Source of the DNA: an uncultured Eubacteriales bacterium
GTDB lineage: Bacteria > Bacillota > Clostridia > Oscillospirales > Acutalibacteraceae
DNA length: 16,166 nt
Direction: 5' to 3'
NCBI GenBank assembly: GCA_934636435.1
Contig: CAKUAQ010000042.1
Coordinates: forward strand, 1 to 16,166
Shown: one piece after another, positions 6,904 through 14,171 of the stretch
Layout of the letters: every line of letters begins with the position of its first letter
Position numbering within the stretch: position 1 is the first letter of the stretch
Notes under the pieces: model-generated
Databases searched by the model: none
Told to the model about the DNA's origin: nothing
The model's input: the letters and a program-made list of their open reading frames with translations, nothing else
Made by a program: the position numbers and the translations under genes

Positions 6904-7686
6904 ATGAACATCATCGATGTGCAGCACCTGTACAAAACCTACCCGTCCTTTCGGCTGCGGGACGTGTCCTTTTCCGTGGAGGCGGGAAAAATCACCGGCT
7001 TCATCGGCCGCAACGGCGCAGGAAAAACCACCACGATCCACTCCATGCTGAATCTGGTGCACCCCGACGGCGGAGACATCCGGTATTTCGGCCGGCCGCT
7101 GGCCGGGAACGAAACCGCCGTTAAGCAGCGCATCGGCTATTCCACCGGCACAATCAGCTGGTATCCCCGCAAGCGGATCCGGGATATCGCCGCGGTGATC
7201 AAGCACTTCTACGATACCTGGGACGAGGACGCCTACCGTCGGTATCTCACGCTGTTTGCGCTGGATGAAAACAAAACGGCGCGGGAGCTGTCGGAGGGCA
7301 TGAAGGTCAAGTGCAACCTGCTTTTCGCCCTGTCTCACCGGGCGGAGGCGCTGATCCTTGACGAGCCCACCAGCGGGTTGGATCCCTTCTCCCGGCAGGA
7401 GCTGCTCGATCTGTTCACCGCGCTGAAAAACCACGGCGTAGCGGTCTTCTTCTCCACCCACATCCTTTCGGACATCGAAAAGTGCGCCGACAATATCGTG
7501 TATATTGCCGACGGGGAGATCCGGGCGGCGCTGCCGACGGCGGCGTTTGCCGCCCGGTTCTCCGCAGAGAATGAAAGCATCGAAGACGCCATCCTGCGCA
7601 TGGAACGGGAGCGAGCGGCGCAGCGGAGTCCCTCCTTAGGTGCGGTATCCCCCGACGATTTCCCGGAAAGGCGGTCCTATCCATGA
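6904..7686 (+). CDS. ABC transporter ATP-binding protein (YtrB-like)
   Basis: A 260-residue ABC ATPase, the energising subunit of an ABC-2 type exporter. Walker A is GRNGAGKT (35-42), the signature is LSEGM (129-133), a variant seen in the YtrB/BcrA-like group, Walker B is ALILDEP (149-155), the D-loop is SGLD (157-160), and the switch His186 is in STH. The usual Q-loop glutamine after IGY (77-79) is not evident. ATG 6904 follows CGGAGG at good spacing; an upstream in-frame TTG at 6835 lies before the promoter and was discarded. The last about 25 residues are an unconserved tail. The stop overlaps the permease start as ATGA, so the two subunits are probably coupled in translation. Transported substrate unknown; relatives export peptides or answer cell-envelope stress. 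Confidence 0.93.
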   Translation: MNIIDVQHLYKTYPSFRLRDVSFSVEAGKITGFIGRNGAGKTTTIHSMLNLVHPDGGDIRYFGRPLAGNETAVKQRIGYSTGTISWYPRKRIRDIAAVIKHFYDTWDEDAYRRYLTLFALDENKTARELSEGMKVKCNLLFALSHRAEALILDEPTSGLDPFSRQELLDLFTALKNHGVAVFFSTHILSDIEKCADNIVYIADGEIRAALPTAAFAARFSAENESIEDAILRMERERAAQRSPSLGAVSPDDFPERRSYP

Positions 7687-8336
7687 AAAATCTTCTGAGA
7701 AAAGAGCTGCGGCTCAGCGCCTCATGTCTGTCCTATCTGTTCATCCCTTTCGGGCTGATGTTCCTCGTGCCCGGCTATCCGGTGCTGTGCGGCGTATTCT
7801 TCGTCACGCTGGGGCTGTTTCAGAGCTTTCAGAACGCGCGGGAGACCAACGACTTTCTGTTTTCGGCACTGCTGCCCATCGCCAAGCGGGATGTGGTGCG
7901 TGCGAAATACCGCTTTGTGTGTCTGATCGAAGGATGCGCCCTGCTGCTGATGGGGCTGTCGGTGGCGCTGCGCATGACGGTATTCGCCGACGCCGCCGTG
8001 TACAGGGCCAATGCGCTGATGAACGCCAACGGTTTTGCGCTGGGGCTGGCTTTCCTGATGTGCGCCCTGTTCAACGCCGTCTTTGTGGGCGGCTTCTTCA
8101 AAACGGCCTATCGGCTGGGCCGCCCGTTTGTCCTCTACATTGCAGCGGCCTTTCTCGTGGTGGCCGTCGGCGAGGCGGCCCATCATATCCCCGGTCTGGA
8201 CGGGCTGAACGCGTTCGGCACCCGTGAGCTGCCGTTACAGCTCGCGCTGGCGGCGGCGGGAGCGCTGCTGTACGGCTTGGTCACATGGCTGTCCTGCCGC
8301 CGCGCCTGCACCCATTTTGAAACGCTGGATCTGTAA
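7683..8336 (+). CDS. ABC-2 type transporter permease (ABC2_membrane_5-like)
   Basis: A 217-residue membrane protein with about six hydrophobic segments (near 17-28, 33-47, 79-96, 116-138, 147-166, 186-203). The N-terminal start MKNLLRKELRL and the stretch DFLFSALLPIAKRDVVRAKY (57-76) between the second and third segments are typical of the ABC2_membrane_5 permeases that pair with YtrB-like ATPases. Its start overlaps the ATPase stop by four bases and has only a weak ribosome binding site (AAAGGCGG), in keeping with coupling. It would form the membrane channel of the exporter, probably as a dimer. Substrate unknown. Confidence 0.88.
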   Translation: MKNLLRKELRLSASCLSYLFIPFGLMFLVPGYPVLCGVFFVTLGLFQSFQNARETNDFLFSALLPIAKRDVVRAKYRFVCLIEGCALLLMGLSVALRMTVFADAAVYRANALMNANGFALGLAFLMCALFNAVFVGGFFKTAYRLGRPFVLYIAAAFLVVAVGEAAHHIPGLDGLNAFGTRELPLQLALAAAGALLYGLVTWLSCRRACTHFETLDL

Positions 8337-8349
8337 AGGAGGACTGCCA

Positions 8350-8805
8350 ATGCTGAAAGACAACCTGCTCATGCTGCGCGGCATCCACGGATTGACCCAG
8401 GAGGCGGTTGCGGAAAAGATCGGCATATCCCGGCAGGCGTATGCCAAATGGGAGAGCGGTGCCACCGTGCCGGACATTGAAAAATCCGGGCTGCTGGCGG
8501 CGCTGTACGGCGTGACCATCGACAGTCTGGTGAAATCGGAAACCGCCGACGGCATCGGTCCCATCCCCCCGGCCCCCCGGGGCAAAAGCATCTGGGGCTC
8601 CGTCAGCGTCAGCGACCGGGGACAGATCGTGATCCCGAAGGAGGCCCGGGACGCTTTCGGGATCACCGGCGGTGCACGACTGATCGTGCTCGGCGATGAG
8701 GAGGGCATCGCGCTGATCCCGGCGGAAACCTTCGAGCGGAACATGAGAAGAGCCATGGAGCTGGCCTATATGTCCGGTGACGACGGCTCCGGAAACGGGA
8801 GATAA
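8350..8805 (+). CDS. XRE helix-turn-helix regulator with SpoVT/AbrB domain
   Basis: A 151-residue transcription regulator with two DNA-binding modules: an XRE/Cro HTH at about 4-60 (LTQEAVAEKIGISRQAYAKWE) and an AbrB/SpoVT swapped-hairpin domain at about 83-128 (VSVSDRGQIVIPKEARDAFG). The combination occurs in Clostridia next to ABC exporters. AAAGGAGG (8335-8342) overlaps the permease stop, seven bases before ATG 8350, so the three genes form one operon. It probably regulates its own operon, perhaps through the dyad at 6834-6851; that link is inference. A strong terminator follows. Confidence 0.9.
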   Translation: MLKDNLLMLRGIHGLTQEAVAEKIGISRQAYAKWESGATVPDIEKSGLLAALYGVTIDSLVKSETADGIGPIPPAPRGKSIWGSVSVSDRGQIVIPKEARDAFGITGGARLIVLGDEEGIALIPAETFERNMRRAMELAYMSGDDGSGNGR

Positions 8806-8863
8806 CGGCAGATTTCCCCCACGCGGTCGGACACCGCCCGGCGGCGAGGAGCCCCGCAATATG

Positions 8864-8903
8864 AAAACGGATGAGCAGAAAAACTCTGCTCATCCGTTTT
8901 TTC
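8864..8903. terminator. Bidirectional rho-independent terminator
   Basis: A perfect 16-bp stem (8864-8879 with 8885-8900, AAAACGG...CCGTTTT) closes a 5-nt loop, with T-rich ends on both strands. It lies between the convergent XRE-AbrB gene and the ECF S-component gene and can serve both. Confidence 0.85.
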
Positions 8904-8972
8904 GTTATACGCTCAGGCAACACGGGGAACACCTGTTTCCGTCTCGGCGTACCGTCCCCCATATCGCCGGGT

Positions 8973-9584
8973 CTATTTCAGCACCCTGACCAGCGCCGTG
9001 CTGACGGCGGTGCCCACCGTCAGATTGAGCGCCACTTCCACAATGGCATTGACCCCGGCGAAGCCCATCAGCACCGCTGCAAAGGTATTCACCGAGCCGC
9101 CCAGCAGCGCCGTCACCTGCGGATCGGAAGCCAACTCCCGGCCGAACAGCCACCACAGAGAGCTGAGAAACAGCAGCGTGTTCAGCCCGGCGGTCAGACC
9201 GCAGCTGACGGCCGCAGCCAAAGGAGCCGGACAGCGGCGGCAACGTAAAAATGCCGCCAGCAGGGCGGGAAGATACCCCGCCAGCATCCGGGGCACGATG
9301 CACACCACGGCAATCGCCCAGGGACGGATGCCCAGCAGCACCGAACCAAAAGCATCCATGCCAAAACAGGTGAAGAAGCTGGTCAGCCCGAACACGGTGC
9401 CGAGGAACAACCCGGCGGCGGGACCCAGCACCGCGCCGCCGATAGCCACGGGCAGCGCCAGCAGCGTCAGCTTCAACGGTCCCAACGGGATATAGCCGAT
9501 GCCGGTGAGGGTCATCAGCACGATGAGAGCAGCCAGCACCGCCATGCAGCACAGGCGCACGGTGGAAGAACGAACGGTTGACAT
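8973..9584 (-). CDS. ECF transporter S component, probably for pantothenate
   Basis: A 203-residue membrane protein of the ECF-type vitamin transporter substrate-binding (S) family (PF12822-like). About six hydrophobic helices are visible, with characteristic TGIGYIPLGPLKLTLLALPV (27-46) and LGPAAGLFLGTVFGLTSF (53-70); the alanine-rich N-terminal helix (MAVLAAL, 14-20) would face EcfT. ATG 9584 has AGGAGG eight bases upstream; the frame is open above it but the extra peptide is not membrane-like. S components need EcfA, EcfA' and EcfT, which are not in this window. The neighbour is coaX, so pantothenate is the best guess for the ligand, by gene context only. Riboflavin or another vitamin is not excluded. 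Confidence 0.85.
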   Translation of the reverse strand: MSTVRSSTVRLCCMAVLAALIVLMTLTGIGYIPLGPLKLTLLALPVAIGGAVLGPAAGLFLGTVFGLTSFFTCFGMDAFGSVLLGIRPWAIAVVCIVPRMLAGYLPALLAAFLRCRRCPAPLAAAVSCGLTAGLNTLLFLSSLWWLFGRELASDPQVTALLGGSVNTFAAVLMGFAGVNAIVEVALNLTVGTAVSTALVRVLK

Positions 9585-9790
9585 AACAATTACCTCCTGC
9601 TGTCGCTCCCGTCCGGGAATACGTCTGCGGCGGGGACCCCCCGATCTCGGAGAAGCTCCTGCGGCGAGACGCCTTTCCGTCAAGGATGCGGCGCATATTT
9701 TTATCCGGCAACGCTGCCGGTGGGGATCGGTATATGGTCGGCACGGCTGCAGCGCCCGATGGCTGCTGCGCCGGTTGACCCACAGAGAGA
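9585..9790. other. Intergenic region between coaX and the ECF gene
   Basis: About 206 bp with no gene. It contains a small hairpin (CCGGCA 9705-9710, TGCCGG 9715-9720, 4-nt loop) in the spacer after coaX. I found no clear minus-strand promoter and no recognisable riboswitch here. Confidence 0.45.
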
Positions 9791-10555
9791 TCAGCGATTT
9801 TTCTGATAGATGAGCCGCAGCCCCTCCAGCAGCAGCTCATCCACATAGGTGAGCGGCGTACTGCACTGGGCGGCGATCTGCCGCCCCAGCCCGCCGGTGA
9901 CCACCACCGGCGCGTCGTAGCCCAGCTCCGCCATGATGCGGCGGCTCATACCGTCCAGCATGGCGGCATTGCCGTAGACCGCACCGGATTGCAGACAGGT
10001 GATGGTGTTGGAGCCGATCACCCGGGCAGGAGCATCCACGCTGATGCTGGGGAGCAGCGATGCGGTTTCGGTGAGGGAGTTGAGCGCCGTCATGACGCCG
10101 GGCATGATCGCCCCGCCCCGATAGGCACCCTCCCGGTCGATGACCGACACGGTGGTGGCGGTGCCCAGATCCCACACGATGCAGGGGGCACCCACCCGCG
10201 CCACCGCCGCCGCCGCACCCACCAGCAGGTCGGCGCCCAGCTGAGCCGGATTGTCGATGCGGATATTGATGCCGGTTTTGGTGCCGGGACCGACCAGCAG
10301 CGGGGTCACGCCCGTGACCTTTTCCACCGCACCGATCACGGCGTGATTGAGCGGCGGCACCACCGAAGAAAGGATCGCACCGTCGATGGCGGCTGTCTCC
10401 ACCCGATACAGGCGTAGTATGTCCATCAGCTCCACCGCATATTGATCCACCATCTTTTTCCGGTCGGTGGCCATGCGGGATTGCAGCAGCAGCCGCTCCC
10501 CGTCGTACAGTCCCATCGTAATATTGGTGTTGCCCATATCCAACGCTAACAGCAT
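9791..10555 (-). CDS. coaX: Type III pantothenate kinase
   Basis: A 254-residue CoaX, which phosphorylates pantothenate to 4'-phosphopantothenate, the first step of coenzyme A synthesis. Characteristic motifs: DMGNTN (6-11) for phosphate binding, LGADLLVGAAAA (106-117) with catalytic Asp109 (GADR in many relatives, GADL here), DLGTATT (129-135) for the monovalent cation and nucleotide, and GGAIMPG (147-153). Length matches the family. ATG 10555 follows a GAGGGGGAA ribosome binding site. It lies just after fba and before the ECF S component, pairing uptake and activation of the vitamin. Type III kinases are not feedback-inhibited by CoA. Confidence 0.96.
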   Translation of the reverse strand: MLLALDMGNTNITMGLYDGERLLLQSRMATDRKKMVDQYAVELMDILRLYRVETAAIDGAILSSVVPPLNHAVIGAVEKVTGVTPLLVGPGTKTGINIRIDNPAQLGADLLVGAAAAVARVGAPCIVWDLGTATTVSVIDREGAYRGGAIMPGVMTALNSLTETASLLPSISVDAPARVIGSNTITCLQSGAVYGNAAMLDGMSRRIMAELGYDAPVVVTGGLGRQIAAQCSTPLTYVDELLLEGLRLIYQKNR

Positions 10556-10588
10556 CGCGGTTTCCCCCTCTTTCGGTCTGACCAGAAA

Positions 10589-10626
10589 TCAAGGGGCGCT
10601 GTCCCTGTCGGAGCAGCGTCCCTTGA
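10589..10626 (-). terminator. Candidate terminator/attenuating hairpin after fba
   Basis: On the minus strand TCAAGGGACGCTG (10626-10614) pairs with CAGCGCCCCTTGA (10601-10589) with one mismatch and a 12-nt loop, followed by TTTCT. The T tract is short, so termination is probably partial and coaX may be read from the fba transcript. Confidence 0.5.
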
Positions 10627-10643
10627 CGATCGGCGCAATAGAA

Positions 10644-11585
10644 TCAGGCGCGGTTGGCGCTGCCCAGCACATCCTCGATCTTGTGCTTTACCACCTTGGT
10701 GATGTTGTCCCGGCCGGCGCCCAGATACTTCCGGGGATCGAACACGCCGGGGTTCTCCGCCAGACACTCGCGGATGCCGGCGGTCATGGCCAGACGCAGG
10801 TCGGAGTCCACATTGATCTTGCAGACCGCCATGGAGGAGGCCTTGCGCAGCATATCCTCGGGGATGCCGATGGCATCCTCCATGTGCCCGCCGTACTTAT
10901 TGACGGTGGCCACATACTCCGGCATCACAGACGAAGCGCCATGCAGCACGATGGGGAAGCCGGGCAGCCGATCCATGACCTCCTGCAGGATGTCAAAGCG
11001 CAGCTGGGGCTTCTGACCGGGCTTGAACTTGAACGCGCCGTGGCTGGTGCCGATGGCGATGGCCAGAGAATCCACGCCGGTGCGCTTGACAAAATCCTCC
11101 ACCTGATCGGGGTCGGTGTAGTTGGCCTTGTCCGCCTCCACGCTGACCTCGTCCTCGATGCCGGCCAGCTGACCCAGCTCGCCCTCGACGGTCACATAGG
11201 GGGTATGGGCATGGGCATATTCGACGACCTTGCGGGTGACCTCCACATTCTCCTCATAGGACAGGTGGGAGCCGTCGATCATCACGGAGGTGAAGCCGCC
11301 GTCGATGCAGTCCTTGCACAGCTCAAAGCTGGAGCCGTGGTCCAGATGCAGCGCGATGGGCAGACCGGTCTCCTCCACAGCCGCCTGCACCATATTGTAC
11401 AGGTACTTATGATGGGCATATTTCCGGGCGCTGCCGGAAACCTGCAGGATGACGGGAGAATTCAGCTCCTTGCAGGCATCGACGATCCCCTGCACGATCT
11501 CCATGTTGTTGACATTGAAAGCGCCGATGGCGTAGCCGCCCTCGTAGGCTTTCCTGAACATTTCAACAGTATTGACGAGTGGCAT
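10644..11585 (-). CDS. fba: Class II fructose-1,6-bisphosphate aldolase
   Basis: A 313-residue zinc-dependent aldolase that cleaves fructose 1,6-bisphosphate to dihydroxyacetone phosphate and glyceraldehyde 3-phosphate in glycolysis. Asp82 is the catalytic acid and His83 a zinc ligand in ALHLDHG (78-84); VEGELG (133-138), GTSHG (179-183, His182) and LHGASS (214-219, His215) give the rest of the metal and phosphate site; NVDSDLR (258-264) binds the second phosphate. Closely related tagatose-bisphosphate aldolases cannot be fully excluded, but a stand-alone gene of this type is normally fba. AGGAGG lies just before ATG 11585. It has its own -10 box and appears to be a single gene or the head of an fba-coaX unit. 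Confidence 0.95.
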   Translation of the reverse strand: MPLVNTVEMFRKAYEGGYAIGAFNVNNMEIVQGIVDACKELNSPVILQVSGSARKYAHHKYLYNMVQAAVEETGLPIALHLDHGSSFELCKDCIDGGFTSVMIDGSHLSYEENVEVTRKVVEYAHAHTPYVTVEGELGQLAGIEDEVSVEADKANYTDPDQVEDFVKRTGVDSLAIAIGTSHGAFKFKPGQKPQLRFDILQEVMDRLPGFPIVLHGASSVMPEYVATVNKYGGHMEDAIGIPEDMLRKASSMAVCKINVDSDLRLAMTAGIRECLAENPGVFDPRKYLGAGRDNITKVVKHKIEDVLGSANRA

Positions 11586-11617
11586 AGTGAAACCTCCTGA
11601 TATTAAAATCTGCTCCT

Positions 11618-11623
11618 ATTATA
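11618..11623 (-). promoter_or_regulatory. -10 element of fba
   Basis: The minus strand carries TATAAT (11623-11618) 33 bp before the fba start. The region upstream is A/T-rich with a T-run, but no good -35 match at 16-18 bp is visible. The promoter may rely on the A/T-rich upstream element. Confidence 0.55.
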
Positions 11624-11639
11624 TCATCTTTTTCGCAAA

Positions 11640-11913
11640 AGAAAAGAGGTTTGTTAAAAAAATGTCGGAATTTTCGTTCCCATGCCCGCCCGGTCAAGGA
11701 ATCGGGGCATACGGGTCCGACCCGCATACTCTCCGCTCCGTTTCCGGTATCTTCGAGCTCCGCAGTCTCCCGGTGCTCCGGCGACCGACTCTCGCGGTCG
11801 CGGGGGGTGTCGTTGCCCTTTTCTCCGTTCCCGCGTCTGTCGTCCCCGGGCTCCCGACGACCGTCACCCCGGCCGCCGTTTCCTCCGTTCTCCCGACATC
11901 CATTCTCTAACGA
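11640..11913. other. Pyrimidine-rich intergenic stretch without a gene
   Basis: Between fba and the phosphatase gene the plus strand is dominated by C and T, with repeated CTCCGTT-like words (for example TTTTCTCCGTTC and TTTCCTCCGTTC). Two small dyads are present: CGGGT-CCG-ACCCG (11712-11724) and GCGACCG-N7-CGGTCGC (11781-11801). None has a T-tail that would make it a clear terminator. Open frames here are short, overlap in several phases and look like composition artefacts. Confidence 0.5.
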
Positions 11914-12534
11914 CTAATCTCTGCTCTCCCAAGGAATGATGCATAACGCTTCGGCCAGCGGCTCACTCATCCAGACGGAAGGGGTCACACGCAAGGTGAA
12001 TCCCTGTCCGGGGGCGGCCAGACAGTCCTTCGGCTCCAGCCGGGGCAGCGAATAATACTGCATCAGCAACGTGATCACGCCGCCGTGGGTACAGATGACC
12101 GCCTCAGTCTCGCCACGGTGGATCAGCTCATCCACCACCGCCTCGAAGGCAGCGCACACCCGCTGACGGAAAGCGTCGGCATCCTCGCCGCCGGGGATCT
12201 CCCGGGTACGCCCCTCCATCCATTGGAGGAACCGCTCGTCGGTTTTCAGCTCCGAGAGCCGTTTCCCCTCCCACGCGCCGAAATCGCACTCCCGCAGCCC
12301 CTCCACCGGAGTCGGTGTGCAGCCCGGATACAGCACCTCCAGCGTCTGGCGGCAGCGGGCAGCGGGGCTGGTAAAAAACCGCACCCCACCGGGATAGGTA
12401 TAGCGCTCCTTTAGCTGCAGCAATGCCGCCAGCCCCTCCGGGGAGAGGGGCAGATCCGTCCGGCCGATGTAGCGACCGGTTTCGTTGGCCTCGGTCATGC
12501 CGTGGCGCAGCAGATGGATCTTATATGTTTTCAT
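11914..12534 (-). CDS. Histidine phosphatase family protein
   Basis: A 206-residue member of the phosphoglycerate mutase/histidine acid phosphatase branch 1 superfamily, cytosolic. LLRHGMTEAN (8-17) carries the phospho-accepting His11, with Arg10 and Arg60 binding phosphate, Glu82 (RECDFGAWEG) as likely proton donor and His150 (CTHGG) completing the site. The family covers phosphoglycerate mutase, alpha-ribazole phosphatase and broad phosphatases. The EGLRECDFGAWEG segment resembles CobC/PhoE-type phosphatases more than dPGM, and no cobalamin genes are nearby, so the substrate stays open. AGGAG precedes ATG 12534 by seven bases. It is divergent from the XRE gene and shares its repeat-rich upstream region. 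Confidence 0.92.
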   Translation of the reverse strand: MKTYKIHLLRHGMTEANETGRYIGRTDLPLSPEGLAALLQLKERYTYPGGVRFFTSPAARCRQTLEVLYPGCTPTPVEGLRECDFGAWEGKRLSELKTDERFLQWMEGRTREIPGGEDADAFRQRVCAAFEAVVDELIHRGETEAVICTHGGVITLLMQYYSLPRLEPKDCLAAPGQGFTLRVTPSVWMSEPLAEALCIIPWESRD

Positions 12535-12553
12535 GGGTTTTCTCCTTCTTTAT

Positions 12554-12596
12554 CGTCGAAAAACCGACGGGTTTTCTGTCATAAAATGACGAAAAT
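12554..12596. promoter_or_regulatory. Dyads upstream of the phosphatase gene
   Basis: Two inverted repeats lie side by side: CGTCG-N6-CGACG (12554-12569) and GTCAT-AAA-ATGAC (12578-12590), the latter extended by TTTTC and GAAAA on its flanks. The word GACGAAAA here recurs at 12690-12697. They lie in the shared control region of two divergent genes and may be regulator binding sites. Confidence 0.4.
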
Positions 12597-12617
12597 CTAC
12601 TTTCCGTAAATTTATCC

Positions 12618-12646
12618 TTGACAATCGGCTCGAATTAGGGTAATAT
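12618..12646 (+). promoter_or_regulatory. Sigma-A promoter of the XRE regulator gene
   Basis: TTGACA (12618-12623) and TAATAT (12641-12646) have exactly 17 bp between them. Transcription should begin near 12653, leaving a leader of about 68 nt before ATG 12721. Confidence 0.8.
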
Positions 12647-12665
12647 TTACCTGTTTCCGCTCGAT

Positions 12666-12679
12666 CCTGTCAGGACAGG
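12666..12679. promoter_or_regulatory. Dyad CCTGTC-AG-GACAGG (candidate autoregulatory operator)
   Basis: A perfect 6-2-6 palindrome lies just after the predicted transcription start of the XRE gene, where a repressor would block elongation or open-complex formation. The size suits an XRE dimer. Binding is inferred from position only. Confidence 0.45.
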
Positions 12680-12720
12680 CGGATTTTTTGACGAAAAATG
12701 TGTGAGAGGAGGTGCCGCCG

Positions 12721-13413
12721 ATGAACGCTGCTTTTCCCCGAATACTGACGTTGCTGCGCAAGGAGCGGGGGGTCAGCCAGAAGCTGGTTGCGACCGAGCT
12801 GGGCGTTTCACAGGCGCTGCTGTCCCATTATGAGAAAGGCATCCGGGAGTGCGGCCTGGATTTCGTGGTGCGGGCGGCGGATTATTACGGCGTCTCCTGC
12901 GATTATCTGCTGGGGCGCACCGCCGACAAGAGCGGCGCAATGATCGCGGTGGACGAGATCCCGGAGCAGGATCCCGCCATTCAGGACAAGCGGATGCAGG
13001 CCGGCGGCGTGCTGCCGACGCTCAACAAGAAGCTGATCGTCAATTCGCTGCAGATTCTATTCGATCTGCTGCAAAAATGCAGTAACAAGGCGCTGACCGT
13101 GGAGGCCTCCAACTGTCTCATTCAGGCGGTGTATGTAGTATTCCGTAAAATCTACGCCGCCAACCCCAGGAATCCGAAGGCCATGTTCTCCACCGCCGAA
13201 TATCGCTATACGGCGGCGGCGCTTGCCGCGGCAGCCCAGTCGGCGGCAAAGGCCGGGGAGCTGGCACGGGGAGGCAGCGTGGACGGAGCCGACGGAGTGG
13301 ATGCCGCCCGGTTGCCGGCGATCCTGCCGGACGATCTGACGGCACAATACCCGCTGTTTGCCAATTCTCTGCTCAATCTGCTCCGTCAGGCGGAAAAGGC
13401 TCTGGAGGGATAA
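12721..13413 (+). CDS. XRE family transcriptional regulator
   Basis: A 230-residue protein with an N-terminal Cro/C1-type HTH at about 7-65 (SQKLVATELGVSQALLSHYEKG, then YYGVSCDYLLGRT) and a long helical C-terminal part of about 165 residues with no domain I recognise. Alanine-rich sequence near 160-180 and a Gly/Asp-rich linker near 187-196 are visible. The C-terminal part may serve dimerisation or sensing. ATG 12721 has AGGAGG (12707-12712) eight bases upstream; an in-frame GTG at 12712 overlaps that site. Promoter, palindrome and repeats upstream suggest self-regulation, perhaps together with the divergent phosphatase gene. A terminator follows, so it is monocistronic. Confidence 0.9.
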   Translation: MNAAFPRILTLLRKERGVSQKLVATELGVSQALLSHYEKGIRECGLDFVVRAADYYGVSCDYLLGRTADKSGAMIAVDEIPEQDPAIQDKRMQAGGVLPTLNKKLIVNSLQILFDLLQKCSNKALTVEASNCLIQAVYVVFRKIYAANPRNPKAMFSTAEYRYTAAALAAAAQSAAKAGELARGGSVDGADGVDAARLPAILPDDLTAQYPLFANSLLNLLRQAEKALEG

Positions 13414-13474
13414 CGCGTGCGCCGATGCCGGGAAGCCGGATAGACGAAGCAATCTCCACACATATACGAACGAC

Positions 13475-13505
13475 ACTCCGGTGAGAGATCCTCACCGGAG
13501 TTTTT
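13475..13505 (+). terminator. Rho-independent terminator after the XRE gene
   Basis: A perfect 11-bp stem (13475-13485 with 13491-13501, ACTCCGGTGAG/CTCACCGGAGT) with a 5-nt loop is followed directly by TTTTC. The convergent membrane-protein gene ends at 13518. Confidence 0.88.
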
Positions 13506-13517
13506 CTTTGTCGCGAT

Positions 13518-14165
13518 CTACCGAGCGCTGTCTGTGCCCGCTGCGGAGCCGGCCGCGCCGGCTTCATCCTTTTCGCTTGTCGTTGCCGGGGACGGAGTGG
13601 GCTTGACCAGCGCGCACAGCCAGGTGATAATGGCTCCGGCCACAGTGATCCCGAAAAATCCGTAGCGGACATACGGATGGTCCCACAGCCAGATCACCCG
13701 CTCCTGCGCCATGGTGAAAGCGCCGACGGCGCCAATGACGGCCAGCAGCGTCTGACAGACGCAGGCCACGACCCGGTCATACCGATTGCCGTGCACCGCC
13801 AGCGCGAAAGCCCCCGGTGCAAAGGCGCACAGCAGTGTACCGCCCATCACGCACAGCATCACCGCCAGCTCCGGAAAGGCGGCCGACCAGCCGGCGACCG
13901 CCGTGGAGACGGTCAGCGCCAGCAGCAGCGCCGCCACCGCCCAGACCACCCCGCACAGCACCCGGGCGGTCACGCGCAGCACTTTCCGTTCCCGACCGGC
14001 GCACAGCGGCAGAAGAATCAGCAGCAGCACCGTCACGATATGTACCGGCACGGTGACGGTGCCCCACAGCAGAAACAGCCCGACGACGGCTGTCAGCCAG
14101 GCGAACAGCCGACCGGTCTTGCGGCACAGCTCCAGATCCTGCTGGGAGGTGGGTCGAAATTTCAT
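13518..14165 (-). CDS. Hypothetical six-helix membrane protein
   Basis: A 215-residue integral membrane protein. Hydrophobic segments lie near 19-35, 38-55, 67-92, 98-124, 133-152 and 166-188, followed by a hydrophilic Ala/Ser/Thr/Glu-rich tail (190-215) probably in the cytosol or exposed. No motif lets me name a family. The start follows the previous gene's stop by six bases, with AAAGGAT inside the end of that gene as ribosome binding site, so both are co-transcribed and may act together. Membership of a real gene is supported by the continuous membrane topology and operon spacing. Confidence 0.75.
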   Translation of the reverse strand: MKFRPTSQQDLELCRKTGRLFAWLTAVVGLFLLWGTVTVPVHIVTVLLLILLPLCAGRERKVLRVTARVLCGVVWAVAALLLALTVSTAVAGWSAAFPELAVMLCVMGGTLLCAFAPGAFALAVHGNRYDRVVACVCQTLLAVIGAVGAFTMAQERVIWLWDHPYVRYGFFGITVAGAIITWLCALVKPTPSPATTSEKDEAGAAGSAAGTDSAR

Positions 14166-14171
14166 GGGCGG

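Noticed and set aside
9585..9683. Longer start for the ECF S component (frame open to 9683)
   Set aside because: The extra residues are Arg/Gly-rich and not membrane-like, while ATG 9584 has AGGAGG at eight bases.
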